DNA of 64,000 nucleotides, taken from contig JAJVIN010000022.1 of assembly GCA_022071945.1 (NCBI GenBank), forward strand, positions 40,757-104,756, in the 5' to 3' direction. The notes beneath the pieces were generated by a model. The model was given only the letters and a program-made list of their open reading frames with translations. It was not told the origin of the DNA and searched no databases. Positions 39,367 through 48,865 of the stretch are shown piece after piece. This DNA is from Thermoanaerobaculia bacterium. Lineage in GTDB: Bacteria > Acidobacteriota > Thermoanaerobaculia > UBA5066. The position numbers and the translations under genes are program-made. The number at the start of each line of letters is the position of its first letter. Within the stretch, counting starts at the first letter, position 1.

Positions 39367-39494
39367 GGGGGCGCAGTATAGGGGATCAGAAATCCGAACC
39401 CGCGGCCGGAGAGGATTCGATGGGGCTGATGTCGGAGGCCGCACTCGTGGTTCTGGAAAGGCCGGCGTCATGCGAGAGAATCCCGGCAATCGCG

Positions 39495-39720
39495 ATGGAT
39501 CTCTTTGCCGAGAGTCTGGCGGTCTTCCAGAGGCTGGAGGCGGAGGGGATCGAGTATGCGGTCGTGGGGGCCTTCGCCGTTGCCTTCCACGGGGTGCCGC
39601 GAGCAATGACCGACATCGATATCCTGGTTCGCCCCGAAGCGGTCGAACCGGCCATATAGGCTGTGGCTGCCTTTGGCTATGACATCACGGCCCTCCTTCC
39701 GGCTCCCCGAGCGTGAGCTC
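39495..39720 (+). pseudogene. Fragment of a nucleotidyltransferase-like (MNT/DUF6036-type) antitoxin gene
   Basis: ATG at 39495 opens a frame with the family-like stretch RLEAEGIEYAVVGAFAVAFHG and VPRAMTDIDILVR, containing the nucleotidyltransferase Asp-x-Asp. It is cut by a TAG at 39657, after which the same frame continues family-like (AVAAFGYDIT) and then loses similarity. A nonsense change and 3' truncation are the simplest explanation. Confidence 0.65.
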
Positions 39721-39786
39721 GCGCCGTTCTCCAGGTCGCGGGGACTAGAATCATGGCACCGCATTCACGAAGGAGACGTCCCGCTC

Positions 39787-40047
39787 ATGAGAAAGACCCT
39801 GATCGCTCTGGCCGCGCTCCTCCTGGCAGCGCCCGCCTTCGCCGTCAACCTTCACAACAAGGACTCCAAGAAGTACGACATCCGGATCGAGAGTCCGAAC
39901 GGAGCCACGTCCACTTCCATCGACTCTGGAACCGTCCGGAACGACATCTGCAAGAAGTGCAAGATCAAGGTCTCGGGCGTCGGTGACATCGAGGCCGAGG
40001 GGAGCGTCACCGTCATCATCGAGAAGGGAAAGCTCTCGAAGAAGTAG
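39787..40047 (+). CDS. Small secreted protein, 86 aa
   Basis: Begins MRKTLIALAALLLAAPAFA, a clear signal peptide with an Ala-x-Ala cleavage site. The mature part is about 67 residues, Lys-rich with a Cys-Lys-Lys-Cys pair (DICKKCKIKV) and a beta-like repeat pattern. Function not recognised. The ATG at 39787 is preferred over upstream in-frame ATGs, which lie in the antitoxin remnant. Possibly a periplasmic or surface peptide; no operon partners. Confidence 0.65.
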   Translation: MRKTLIALAALLLAAPAFAVNLHNKDSKKYDIRIESPNGATSTSIDSGTVRNDICKKCKIKVSGVGDIEAEGSVTVIIEKGKLSKK

Positions 40048-40362
40048 CCCGGTCGCGACAAGGCGCCTGGCGCCACGCCAGGTAGGGGAATCCCGGGATC
40101 GAGAACGCCGCTCGATCGAACGTCACGATCGCCGTGCGCCCCGCGCGCCTCCCGAGCTCCGCGATGAGGTGGTCCGCGAAGTCGGCCTTCCCGGCCGCCC
40201 AGGCTCTCGGGGCGCACCACGCCGCATCGACTTCCTCGACGCGAAAGACCTCGACCATCAGGAGCGAATTCAGAGCCTCGACGATCCTTTTCTTCGGGTA
40301 GCGGTAGGAACTCTCGAGAACCCAGACGGTCTCGCACAGGACGATCAGACTCAGGAAACAGC
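40016..40362 (-). pseudogene. 5'-truncated VapC-like PIN-domain toxin gene
   Basis: The reading frame shows the middle and end of a PIN-domain toxin: FLSLIVLCETVWVLESSYRYPKK, ADFADHLIAELGRRAG and TAIVTFDRAAF. The N-terminal strand with the first catalytic Asp (usually DTNVLVR) is missing; upstream sequence is unrelated. Not expected to encode an active nuclease. It lies about 300 bases from the antitoxin-like fragment, suggesting a decaying toxin-antitoxin island. Confidence 0.7.
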
Positions 40363-40524
40363 TGGAAGTCCTTACGGTGGATGCCGGTTCCTGACCCCTC
40401 GGCCTGATCCGGGCAGAGCTGAGCGAGGCGCGTGGAAGCACCGTGGAGCCTCGCCGAGAAAACCCGCCGAGAAAACCTGTCCCTCTCCCGGCCGTATCCT
40501 TCTCTCATCGAAGGAGACGTCACG

Positions 40525-41679
40525 ATGAACGACCGCCTCACCCGCCGGGATCTCCTCACCCTTGCCGCGGCCTCCGGAGCCTCCCTCCTCCTCCCGCGCC
40601 TGGCGCGCGCCGAAGAGACCCCGAAGAAGGGAAAGACGCTCCTGATCCTGGGAGGAACGAGATTCCTCGGGCCCGCCCTCGTCGAGGCCGCGACCGCGAA
40701 GGGATGGACCCTGACGCTCTTCAACCGCGGGAAGTCGAACCCTGGGCTCTTCAAGGATCGCCCGATCGAGGAGATCCACGGCGACCGCAACGTCGAGGCC
40801 GACGTGAAGAAGCTCTCGGGCAGGAAGTGGGACGCCGTCATCGACACGTCCGGGTACTTTCCCAGACAGGTCCGCGCGTCGATGTCGGTCCTCTCGTCCC
40901 AGGTGGGGCAGTACGTCTTCATCTCCTCGATCTCCGTCTACACGACCCCCATGAAGCCCGGCATGGACGAGACGTCGGCGGTGGCACGCCTGGCCGCGGG
41001 CACCGACGCCGATGCCATCGACAAGATCAGCGAGGGGAACTACGGGGCGCTCAAGCTCCTGTGCGAAGAGGCTGCCGAGAAGGCGATGCCGGGCAAGACC
41101 CTCAACATCCGGCCGGGGTACATCGTCGGCCTTCGCGATGGTAGTGACCGCTTCACGTACTGGCCCGTGAGGGTTCAGAAAGGTGGCGAAGTCCTCGCCC
41201 CCGGGAGGCCCGCGGACCCCGTCCAGTTCATCGACGTCCGCGATCTCGCGGACTGGACGATCCGGATGGTGGATGCCGGGCAGAACGGCGTCTACAACGC
41301 GACGGGACCGAAGGACCGCCTGGGAATGGGTACCTTCCTCGAGACCTGCAAGACCGTCACCGGGGTCAAGGCGACATTCACCTGGGTCGACGAGCCCACG
41401 ATGAAGGAGATCGGAATCTCCTCTGACGAGGACTTTCCCATCTGGGTCTCGCCGGGGAGTGAATACGGTGGACTCGGCGATGTCTCCATCGCACGGGCGC
41501 TGAAGGCAGGCCTGACTTTCCGCCCGCTCGCCACCACCGTCGCCGACACGCTTGCCTGGTGGAAGACTCTTCCGGAGGACCGCCGGGCTCAGATGCGGGC
41601 CGGTCTGAAACCCGAAAAGGAGGCCGCGGCTCTCGCCGCCCTGAAGGCCCGGGCCAAGAAGGCCAAGCCACCGAAGTAG
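40525..41679 (+). CDS. Tat-exported NAD-dependent epimerase/dehydratase (extended SDR)
   Basis: Rossmann-fold oxidoreductase with the nucleotide-binding GGTRFLG motif (near residue 53). The N-terminus MNDRLTRRDLLTLAAASGASLLLPRLARA carries the twin-arginine RRDLL signal, so the protein is probably periplasmic. The SDR active-site Tyr-x-x-x-Lys is seen as YGALK within GNYGALKLL. ATG at 40525 has AAGGAG about 9 bases upstream. The product is 384 residues. Substrate unknown; the annotation is likely NAD(P)-dependent sugar epimerase/reductase. Confidence 0.83.
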   Translation: MNDRLTRRDLLTLAAASGASLLLPRLARAEETPKKGKTLLILGGTRFLGPALVEAATAKGWTLTLFNRGKSNPGLFKDRPIEEIHGDRNVEADVKKLSGRKWDAVIDTSGYFPRQVRASMSVLSSQVGQYVFISSISVYTTPMKPGMDETSAVARLAAGTDADAIDKISEGNYGALKLLCEEAAEKAMPGKTLNIRPGYIVGLRDGSDRFTYWPVRVQKGGEVLAPGRPADPVQFIDVRDLADWTIRMVDAGQNGVYNATGPKDRLGMGTFLETCKTVTGVKATFTWVDEPTMKEIGISSDEDFPIWVSPGSEYGGLGDVSIARALKAGLTFRPLATTVADTLAWWKTLPEDRRAQMRAGLKPEKEAAALAALKARAKKAKPPK

Positions 41680-41702
41680 TCACGCTCGCGGCTCGCTCGG
41701 GC

Positions 41703-41833
41703 GGGCCGCCGCGCCTCAGTGCCGGACCCAGAGCGCGTCGCTGACGAGGCACATGCCGCCGTACCTCGACAGGAGCGGCCGGAGGCTCTCGAGAAGAGGC
41801 GCGAGCTCCGCCTCGTCACAGGCGACCACGAGA
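41703..41833. repeat. 131-bp direct repeat, distal copy (fragment of the sbtB-like gene)
   Basis: Identical base for base to 50303-50433. It contains the last 118 bases of the sbtB-like gene plus 13 bases downstream, in the same orientation. Similarity continues weakly to about 41851 and then stops. No start or complete gene remains, so this copy is a remnant. Together the two copies bracket the secreted-protein operon. Confidence 0.93.
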
Positions 41834-41947
41834 AAGGAGTTGCAGGGGAGGCGCCCGCCGGGTAGGGATGCATGGGGAGGACGTCCGGACGCCGTTCGGT
41901 CAGCGTGAGACGGTAACGGAACTCAATCGGACGAAAATCCTCTAGGC

Positions 41948-42958
41948 TCAGAAGCCGCCAACGGGTGATCCGCCGCCACCCGAAGGCCCCAGGAACGCCG
42001 ACGAGACTTCTCCCGAATCGTTGTCGATGGAGGTCGCCAGTGCGATCACGGAGCCCGGGCCCTCGACATACTGGACCTCACAGCTCACGCCATAGATTTC
42101 TCCGGCTGGAATCCCCAGGGCCGCAAACACGGTCGACAGCTGTCGCTCTTCGTGGGCGGTCAGAGAAAGAATCTTCTCGGCCAATACCCAACCGGATTGC
42201 GCCAACCTGGCTCTGACCGTCACGCTCTGACCTCCGACCTCCACGATCGTCAGATTGGTCCGACGCCCTCGAACCCTGTCGGAGAGGACCCCGCCGGCGA
42301 TCTCCACGGAAGTCTGTTGGATGTTGGGAATCGAGATGGCGTATGGCTGGCCCCCTCCGGTGGCCTCGCGGGAGCTTGGCGAGAAGGGCCGGCGCGGCGA
42401 GTCGGAAAAGAGCCCGCCCTCGCGCAGGACGGTGACCCTCGCGGTCAGACTGATCGGCGCCAGATTCCCCGCCACGCAGAGTGACCCACGCATCGGCACC
42501 GCGGCGTCGACGCCAAATAGCTCATTCAACTTCGAGGACAACGTCGCCCGCGCCGAAACCGTAACCTCCTTGGTCCGTTCGACAACCGGGCCCCCTCCCC
42601 GGCCGAAGTCCCTGAGCGTGAGCTGGACGACGGCCGGTGACCTCGAGGCATTGGCAATCGTGATCTCGGAGGAATACCGGAAAGGCCGAGGGTGCGGTCC
42701 CAGGCCGGGACCGAAATCGTCAGCCTGAACACCACTGACCAAGGACGGGACCTTATAGGGACAAGCCGTTTCCGCGGCTGGCCCGGTTTCGTGAGGACCC
42801 GTCGCGCTGCCACCGCCCAGGGCGGAAGTCGAGGCGGCAAGAGCAACCAGCCAACAGGCCGCGAATCGCCACGGCGTTTTGAATACGGTCGCTCTTTTCC
42901 CATCATCCGCCCAAGTCACGTACGGAGAGTTCCCGACCTTGGCCTGCCCGTCCCGCAT
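41948..42958 (-). CDS. Secreted protein related to the C-terminus of the 1303-aa surface protein
   Basis: A 336-residue product with a long n-region and a hydrophobic signal (AACWLVALAASTSALGGGSA). The mature part contains a module with RTNLTIVEVGGQSVTVRARL and HEERQLSTVFAALGIPAGE, closely parallel to TRWNLTLTEVEGRAVTVRVSL and YERRQLATVFRELEMNE in the 1303-residue protein two genes upstream. So it is a paralogue of that C-terminal domain. I chose the ATG at 42958 because GGAGGAG lies upstream; the GTG at 42973 is directly next to the preceding stop. Last of the four-gene operon. Function unknown. Confidence 0.75.
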   Translation of the reverse strand: MRDGQAKVGNSPYVTWADDGKRATVFKTPWRFAACWLVALAASTSALGGGSATGPHETGPAAETACPYKVPSLVSGVQADDFGPGLGPHPRPFRYSSEITIANASRSPAVVQLTLRDFGRGGGPVVERTKEVTVSARATLSSKLNELFGVDAAVPMRGSLCVAGNLAPISLTARVTVLREGGLFSDSPRRPFSPSSREATGGGQPYAISIPNIQQTSVEIAGGVLSDRVRGRRTNLTIVEVGGQSVTVRARLAQSGWVLAEKILSLTAHEERQLSTVFAALGIPAGEIYGVSCEVQYVEGPGSVIALATSIDNDSGEVSSAFLGPSGGGGSPVGGF

Positions 42959-42973
42959 GCTCTGCTCCTCCAC

Positions 42974-44941
42974 CTAGAACTTCAGCTTGTCGTTGCTCGC
43001 CCCGCCATCGAGGGAGCCCGCGGGTTTGAAGAAGACCCAAGTCTCGCCCGAGGAATTCCGAAACGTCGCCGTGTACTCGTAGTCGGTCAATCCCCCGACG
43101 AACAGAATCGCGTACCCGGACTTGAAGTCCAGGACCTTGACGAAGACCTCGGGATTGTTCCTGTCCGTGAAGTAGAAGAACCCGAATTCGTCCTTCTGCG
43201 GGATGGCGTAGGCCCGGCCCGTGGTCCCGTTGTATTGGCTCCTCCAGTCGATCGTCACGGCGATGCGTCCGCCGGACAGATTCAGTTGCTGCGGATCCGC
43301 CGCCGGACCCGCGTGATCTCCGGCCTGTAGATGCCCAACCTTCAGCAGCCCGAACCCAGTGGGAACGGAGGAGATTCCAGGCGGTCCTTCGCCATGCGCC
43401 ATGGCGAAGGTGTCGTTCTCACCGGCGAAGCGGGCGAAACGGAGAGAGTTGTTGTTGGCGTAGCCCGAGAGCTTCCCCGGTTCTTTCCTGAAGACGAGTC
43501 TCTCACCCGTACCGAGAGACGTGAAGGTCACCGTGTACTCGAAATCGCTGAGTCCGCTCACGAAGCAGATCGCGTAGCCCGACTCGAAGTCCAGGACTTT
43601 CGTGAAGACCTCGGGGTTGTTCGGATCGGTGAAATAGAAGAAGCCGAACTGGTCCTTCTGCGGGATGCCGTAAGCCACCCCGGACTCCCCGGAGTACTGG
43701 CTCTTCCAGTCGACAGTGACGCGGACCCTGCCCTTGGAAAGAACGAGGTCCTGGATGGCGCCAGCCCTGTCGAATCGCGCGAACGCGGTCCTGTCCTGAT
43801 CCAGGGTGACACGGCAAACCGGAGCCGCGCCCGCGCACGCACCCGACCATCCGACGAAGGCCGATCCGGCCGACGGTGTCGCCGTCAACGTGACAGTCTG
43901 ACCACCATCGAAGAAGGCCTTGCAGGATCCTCCGCAGTTGATCCCGGAGGGACTGCTGCTCACGCTGCCCGTGCCTGCGCCTTCCGCCACGACGGACATC
44001 TGATATCTCTCCTGAATGGCCTGTGTAGAGATCGCGAAGTCGTCAACTCGGGCACCGAATCCCGCCGCGGTCTGGTCGTCCGCGGAGAAGACCAGGACGA
44101 ACTGCACGCTCTCCAGCAGTGTCCAGTCGACGCCGCCCAGTTTCTTCAAGTCCGCGGAAAAGCGGATCCACGAACTCTGATTTCCCGAGAAGTATGTATA
44201 GAAGGCCTGGGAGGGATTCGCCGAGTTCTGGACGCCGACGCCGAGCACGCCGTGACCGGGTCTTGTGGAGAGCTGGAAGTAGACCTCGAGCGAAGCCGTC
44301 GTTGCGGACCGAATGGTGTCGAACCGCCCCAGCACCATCGTCGTATTCACGGAAGCCGGATGATCCGCGAGGCAATCCAGGCGACTCCCTCCCGCTCCGC
44401 CGCGGACCATGTCGACCGAACTTCGAGCGGACCTCGCGGCGCAGCCAGACGTTTCGGGGTAGAAGGCGTCTCCAAGGTCCTTGTTCGTGATCCAGTTCGA
44501 GAGGCCGCTCTCGAAGTCGTCCTGAAACCCGCCGCCAGCCCGGGGAGTTGGTCTCATACCAGATGTTCTCGGGACCGAAGCGAGCCTGGCCGTAGTCACT
44601 GCCTGTCTCTCCCCGTTGCCAGGGAACTTCAGCAGGTACTCCTCTGAGCTCCTCTTACCCTCGATTCTCGTCTCGACGATGCCGAGAAACTCCTCGAGAG
44701 AGATTGTTTCTGCAGCTGAAGACGGAGTGAGTGAGAAGGTCAGAACGATACCGCCGTCCGAGAGATAGAGCGCCGCGTCGGAATCCGAGACCAAGGTCTG
44801 TGCCTCGGCCCGCGGAACGCGGCGATGCTCCCGCATCACGCCGCTGTAAGAAAGCAGATCAGCACCGGCGTATCCACGGTCCACGGCGGCGATCGGAGGC
44901 GCCAACAGCAGGAGGAAGAGGCAGGCGAGACCGGCTCTCAT
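42974..44941 (-). CDS. Secreted protein with InlB-like repeat and two tandem copies of a beta-rich domain
   Basis: The signal peptide begins MRAGLACLFLLLLAPPIAAVD. The 655-residue product has a mid-section with an InlB B-repeat-like unit (GTGSVSSSPSGINCGGSC then TLTATPSAGSAFVGW). It ends with two tandem domains of about 110 residues, recognisable by SQYSGESGVAYGIPQKDQFGF and SQYNGTTGRAYAIPQKDEFGF. Both continue FYFTDxNNPEVF. Probably extracellular adhesin-like or enzyme-accessory protein. Adjacent, in frame order, to the 1303-aa gene (12 bases) and to the 336-aa gene. Confidence 0.8.
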   Translation of the reverse strand: MRAGLACLFLLLLAPPIAAVDRGYAGADLLSYSGVMREHRRVPRAEAQTLVSDSDAALYLSDGGIVLTFSLTPSSAAETISLEEFLGIVETRIEGKRSSEEYLLKFPGNGERQAVTTARLASVPRTSGMRPTPRAGGGFQDDFESGLSNWITNKDLGDAFYPETSGCAARSARSSVDMVRGGAGGSRLDCLADHPASVNTTMVLGRFDTIRSATTASLEVYFQLSTRPGHGVLGVGVQNSANPSQAFYTYFSGNQSSWIRFSADLKKLGGVDWTLLESVQFVLVFSADDQTAAGFGARVDDFAISTQAIQERYQMSVVAEGAGTGSVSSSPSGINCGGSCKAFFDGGQTVTLTATPSAGSAFVGWSGACAGAAPVCRVTLDQDRTAFARFDRAGAIQDLVLSKGRVRVTVDWKSQYSGESGVAYGIPQKDQFGFFYFTDPNNPEVFTKVLDFESGYAICFVSGLSDFEYTVTFTSLGTGERLVFRKEPGKLSGYANNNSLRFARFAGENDTFAMAHGEGPPGISSVPTGFGLLKVGHLQAGDHAGPAADPQQLNLSGGRIAVTIDWRSQYNGTTGRAYAIPQKDEFGFFYFTDRNNPEVFVKVLDFKSGYAILFVGGLTDYEYTATFRNSSGETWVFFKPAGSLDGGASNDKLKF

Positions 44942-44953
44942 GTCAATCCCGTC

Positions 44954-47900
44954 TCAAAAGCAGATCGGGCAGCCACCACCGTCGAGGGGGGCACCCGGCG
45001 TGAGGATGTAGTTGGTCGATTGACCCGTCGAGTTGTCGATCTTGGTCGTCATGGCCGCCACCATTCCGTCCCCGCTCAGATACTCGACGATGCAGCGGAC
45101 GTTCGTCCGTTCCTTCCTCCTGACGTTCTCGTTCATCTCGAGCTCCCTGAATACCGTCGCCAGCTGTCTCCTTTCGTACGGTTTCAGGGTCAGCTCTCGC
45201 GAACGGAGCGGGAGATTGGGATTGTTGTTGTCACGAAGGCTCACACGGACGGTCACGGCTCTCCCCTCGACTTCCGTCAGAGTCAGGTTCCATCGTGTCC
45301 CCCGCACCGCCTCCGACCAGACGTTCGGAGAGATCTCGAAAAGCGATTGCTCGAGCCCATCGAAGAAGAGAACCCTCGCGGATTTCTTCCCGGTCAGGAA
45401 CTCCGAGCTGGCGTTGATCAACGGCAGTTCCGTGGCGCTCCCGTCGGTCCCAGTGAAAACGGTTCCGCGAAGGATGCCTCCACCCTCGACGTCGATGAAC
45501 AGGGGACCCTGCATGGGAGCCGCTGGATTTGTCCCGAAGAGCTCGCTGAGTGTTCGCCTCACGGATTGCCGGGGCGAAACGGATATCGACTGCTGGCGCG
45601 TCACGGCATCTCCGGCTCCAGCGCCTGAATCGAGCAGCCGCAGCGAGAACCGGACATCGGTGGAGTTCGGGTTCTCGAATGTCAACTCTGAAACGAAGAG
45701 GTGCGAACGCGGAGAGGTAGCCGCGCCCGTGTGTTTGAGAAGTCCGCTCACGATCGAGGGGATGACGTACGTCTCGAAGCGGGAGCTCGCTCGCCCTCCC
45801 CTCTTAGAACCGGAAGGCTGACCCCCGGCACGGGGGATCCGCGCGGAGTGGGCGGACTGCAATCCCGTCGAGGTGTCGACATCCAACGCCAGGCCGGTCA
45901 CCGTTCCGAGCCCGTGGAGAACTTCGAGGTCCAGACGTCCCCCAAGGATCCTGTTTTCGGATCCGAAGGCGTCGCGCACGTCCACGATCACGGTGCCGTA
46001 GCGCGGAACAGGGCGCTCAGTCTCTCCCAGCCTCTCCCCGTCCGGGTTCCAGAGCGTCAACTTGACGTTCGCGCCGTCGACGCCGGTCGTCTCGGTGAGA
46101 ATCACCCGGCTTTCGAACGGCCCCACCGTTCTGATGGGACCCAGAGACGCCAGAGCCCCTGCCCGGATCCCGGCTCCCCTCGCCACGACCGGAACGGAGA
46201 ATCCCGTTGAGCCGCCGCGTGCGGCGGGGCGTTCGATGTCGGAGGAAACGGCGAGGCTACCGGTCCGCTCCGGGGGGACTCTCACTTCCAGATTCCCTCT
46301 GGCCTCGCCCGCGAGTAAGAACAGCTGGGTGAGCGGATCCGTGAGATTCACGAGGCTGTTGGGAGGAACCTCGACGGCGGCGGTCCGAACGGAAGCTGGA
46401 TTGCCGCCGTCGCTGCCTGAGGGCGTGAAGTACAGATCGGCGCGAAGCGAGCTGGATCCGAGGTTTCCAAGCTTCACGCGCGAGGCGTGGCTATCGCCCG
46501 ACTGCGCTCCCCCAACCACATAAGGAATGATGGATGTCCGGACGCTTCCATCGAGCGCCTTGCGGAGTTCGCCCGTCTCCGGTGCCTTGTTGTCCTGTAC
46601 GAGGAGTCGAGCGCTCAGCCCCGTACGGCTCTTGACCGTCAAATAGGTATAGCGAGGATACGGTGAGCTTTCCGGCTCACTCGCCCTGTCGGTGAAGAGA
46701 TTCAAGGTGCGCGTCTCTCCAGCAGCCAGCGGAGTGGAATTCCACCCCGGCCCCACTCTCAGCCACACATCGGGCCCGATTTCGGCGGCCAAGTCCATGG
46801 GCGTGCTTCCCGGATTCTTCAGGGTGACGCTGAGCGGGGGCCTTCCCACATCCGAGCCCGTTACTCCAGGGAAGAAGACGACGTCCGTCTGGCGGTTCCC
46901 GAAGAGAAACACCGGAGCCGTTTCGGAAACTTCGGCCCCGATCTTGAGGTTGACGTAGCTGTACGGGACGACCGGAAGCCGGTTGGAAAGATCACGGGCG
47001 TCGGTGAAGATCAAGGCCTCGAGCGACTGGGGTAGCGAGCTCTCCATGGGATAGAACCGGATGTCAAACGATCGAGGTTCTCCCGGCTTCAACGTGATGA
47101 CCGGCCCTTCGGGCAGGGGATCGGCGATCGCGAAAAAGACTCGCTCCGTCTGGCCCAGCAAGACCGTGTGTACGAGGCTCATCGCGATCGGCTTGTCCGT
47201 GATGTTCTCGAGAGTGAAGCTTGTCTTGTAGTTCTCCGGCTTGTCACCGAGCCTGATGACGACGGGCTTGGGGGTCACCGAGAAGACCACGGCGGGCCGG
47301 CTGTTTCCCACCGTGACCTTCAGTGATCTCGAGTTCGCCGATTGCAGTGCCGGATCACATCCGGCGACAGCGCGAACCCTGTGATAGTACGACCCGGGCG
47401 ATGGCGCGACGAAAGTTGTGAAGTTCGTGGAAACGGACTGGGAATCCAGAATGGTGCTGAAGTCCTGGCTCGTGGAGCGCTCCACGACGTACCCGCTGCC
47501 CGCCCCACCGTCGACCGACAGCCAAGCGAGGACGTAGGTCTGTCCGGCGGCCAGTTCACCGGGGGGGTCGAACGTGAACTCCGGAACGGTCTTTGGACCG
47601 CTGCACTTCGGCGTGACACGAAACGACTGCACCGCCGACGCGTATGACAGCCGCGTGTCGCAAGAGGACGTCGCGACGACCTTCCAGTAGTAAGTCAGCC
47701 CAGGTTCCAAAGGCGGGAGCAGGAACCGCTCCTGAGTGATCCCGGACTGAAAGAGGGGCGGTGATTGGAGCACGCCGAAGTAGAGGTCATAGGAACTCGC
47801 GTTCTTCGACTCCTGCCAGCCGAGCAGCACACCCTGGGGTTCCACGAACTCTCCCTGGGCGGGAGTGGCCAGCTGAAAACTCTCCGGGGCGACGCACGCG

Positions 47901-48865
47901 CCGCCGAGGCGAAAACTCCTCACGGGCGACGTCGAGGTCTTGGTCGAATCGCAGCCTGCGACTGCCGCCACCTGCCAGTAGTACAGACCCCCCCCGACAA
48001 CGTTCGGCACCGCGTACGAAGTCGCGGTCGTGCTATCGAGGTAGGCGGGCGGGTTCGTCGTGCCGAAGAAGAGGTAATACCGGCTGGCATCAGTTGCCGC
48101 GGTCCACGACAGCTGAGCGGGCTTGCTCACACCCGTCGCGGCATCCGCCGGCGCATCCAGCTGCAAGCCCTTCGGGGCCTCGCAAACGTCAGGCGTGGAG
48201 AACGACCACACCGCCGAAGACACGCCCGGACAGGCTCCGGCTTTTCGTGCCACGACCTTCCAGTAATAGGTCGTTCGCGGCTGCAAGTTGGCGACGGAGC
48301 AACTGACGTTGTTCTCCAACAAGGGCTGTACCAGATTGGAGACTCTGATGGTCGAGGGTGAGGGGTTCGTATCGAGTACGAGGTCGTAGAAGGACGCCTC
48401 CGCCGCCGTCTGCCAGGAGAAAGACACGGACAACGAGCCGACGACCTGGCGGTCGGAAGGAAGACTCAGTGACGGGCCCACGGTAATGCAGGGACGCGAA
48501 AACGTGGCGGTGACGGATTGCGCCCTGTCCATCGTCACGGTGCACGTGGGGGCCGTGCCGGTGCACGCGCCCCCCCAGCTCGTGAAGCTGGATGGCGGCG
48601 ACGGTGTGGCGGTCAGTGTGACCTGTGACAGGAACAGGAAAGAAGCCGTGCACGACGGACCGCATCCGATTCCTCCAGGGCTGCTTCCCACGAGGCCGTC
48701 GCCATCGCCAGCCTTTGTGATGGTCAATCGCTTCTCGCAGAAGTCGATGGCAACACCCGAGGATGAGACAGCTTGTGCCTCTCCTCTCTGACCGGGCAGG
48801 ACCGCCATGAAGAGTAACGCCAGCGTGACGAGTGAGGGACGGCTCCATCCGGGACGGAGGATCAC
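44954..48865 (-). CDS. Large secreted protein (1303 aa) with InlB-like and FN3-like repeats
   Basis: The N-terminal signal ends near VLPGQRGEAQA. After an InlB-like unit (about residues 40-120, with GCGPSC and TLTATPSPPSSF) come four or more FN3-like repeats, each with the pattern YYWQVAAVA/TYYWKVVA before a Cys. The second half holds beta-rich modules of the type also seen in the 336-aa paralogue and in the sulfatase C-terminus. The GTG start at 48865 overlaps the stop of the upstream gene (GTGA), so it is coupled to it. Likely surface-anchored or outer-membrane-associated, though no anchor motif is visible. Confidence 0.82.
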   Translation of the reverse strand: MILRPGWSRPSLVTLALLFMAVLPGQRGEAQAVSSSGVAIDFCEKRLTITKAGDGDGLVGSSPGGIGCGPSCTASFLFLSQVTLTATPSPPSSFTSWGGACTGTAPTCTVTMDRAQSVTATFSRPCITVGPSLSLPSDRQVVGSLSVSFSWQTAAEASFYDLVLDTNPSPSTIRVSNLVQPLLENNVSCSVANLQPRTTYYWKVVARKAGACPGVSSAVWSFSTPDVCEAPKGLQLDAPADAATGVSKPAQLSWTAATDASRYYLFFGTTNPPAYLDSTTATSYAVPNVVGGGLYYWQVAAVAGCDSTKTSTSPVRSFRLGGACVAPESFQLATPAQGEFVEPQGVLLGWQESKNASSYDLYFGVLQSPPLFQSGITQERFLLPPLEPGLTYYWKVVATSSCDTRLSYASAVQSFRVTPKCSGPKTVPEFTFDPPGELAAGQTYVLAWLSVDGGAGSGYVVERSTSQDFSTILDSQSVSTNFTTFVAPSPGSYYHRVRAVAGCDPALQSANSRSLKVTVGNSRPAVVFSVTPKPVVIRLGDKPENYKTSFTLENITDKPIAMSLVHTVLLGQTERVFFAIADPLPEGPVITLKPGEPRSFDIRFYPMESSLPQSLEALIFTDARDLSNRLPVVPYSYVNLKIGAEVSETAPVFLFGNRQTDVVFFPGVTGSDVGRPPLSVTLKNPGSTPMDLAAEIGPDVWLRVGPGWNSTPLAAGETRTLNLFTDRASEPESSPYPRYTYLTVKSRTGLSARLLVQDNKAPETGELRKALDGSVRTSIIPYVVGGAQSGDSHASRVKLGNLGSSSLRADLYFTPSGSDGGNPASVRTAAVEVPPNSLVNLTDPLTQLFLLAGEARGNLEVRVPPERTGSLAVSSDIERPAARGGSTGFSVPVVARGAGIRAGALASLGPIRTVGPFESRVILTETTGVDGANVKLTLWNPDGERLGETERPVPRYGTVIVDVRDAFGSENRILGGRLDLEVLHGLGTVTGLALDVDTSTGLQSAHSARIPRAGGQPSGSKRGGRASSRFETYVIPSIVSGLLKHTGAATSPRSHLFVSELTFENPNSTDVRFSLRLLDSGAGAGDAVTRQQSISVSPRQSVRRTLSELFGTNPAAPMQGPLFIDVEGGGILRGTVFTGTDGSATELPLINASSEFLTGKKSARVLFFDGLEQSLFEISPNVWSEAVRGTRWNLTLTEVEGRAVTVRVSLRDNNNPNLPLRSRELTLKPYERRQLATVFRELEMNENVRRKERTNVRCIVEYLSGDGMVAAMTTKIDNSTGQSTNYILTPGAPLDGGGCPICF

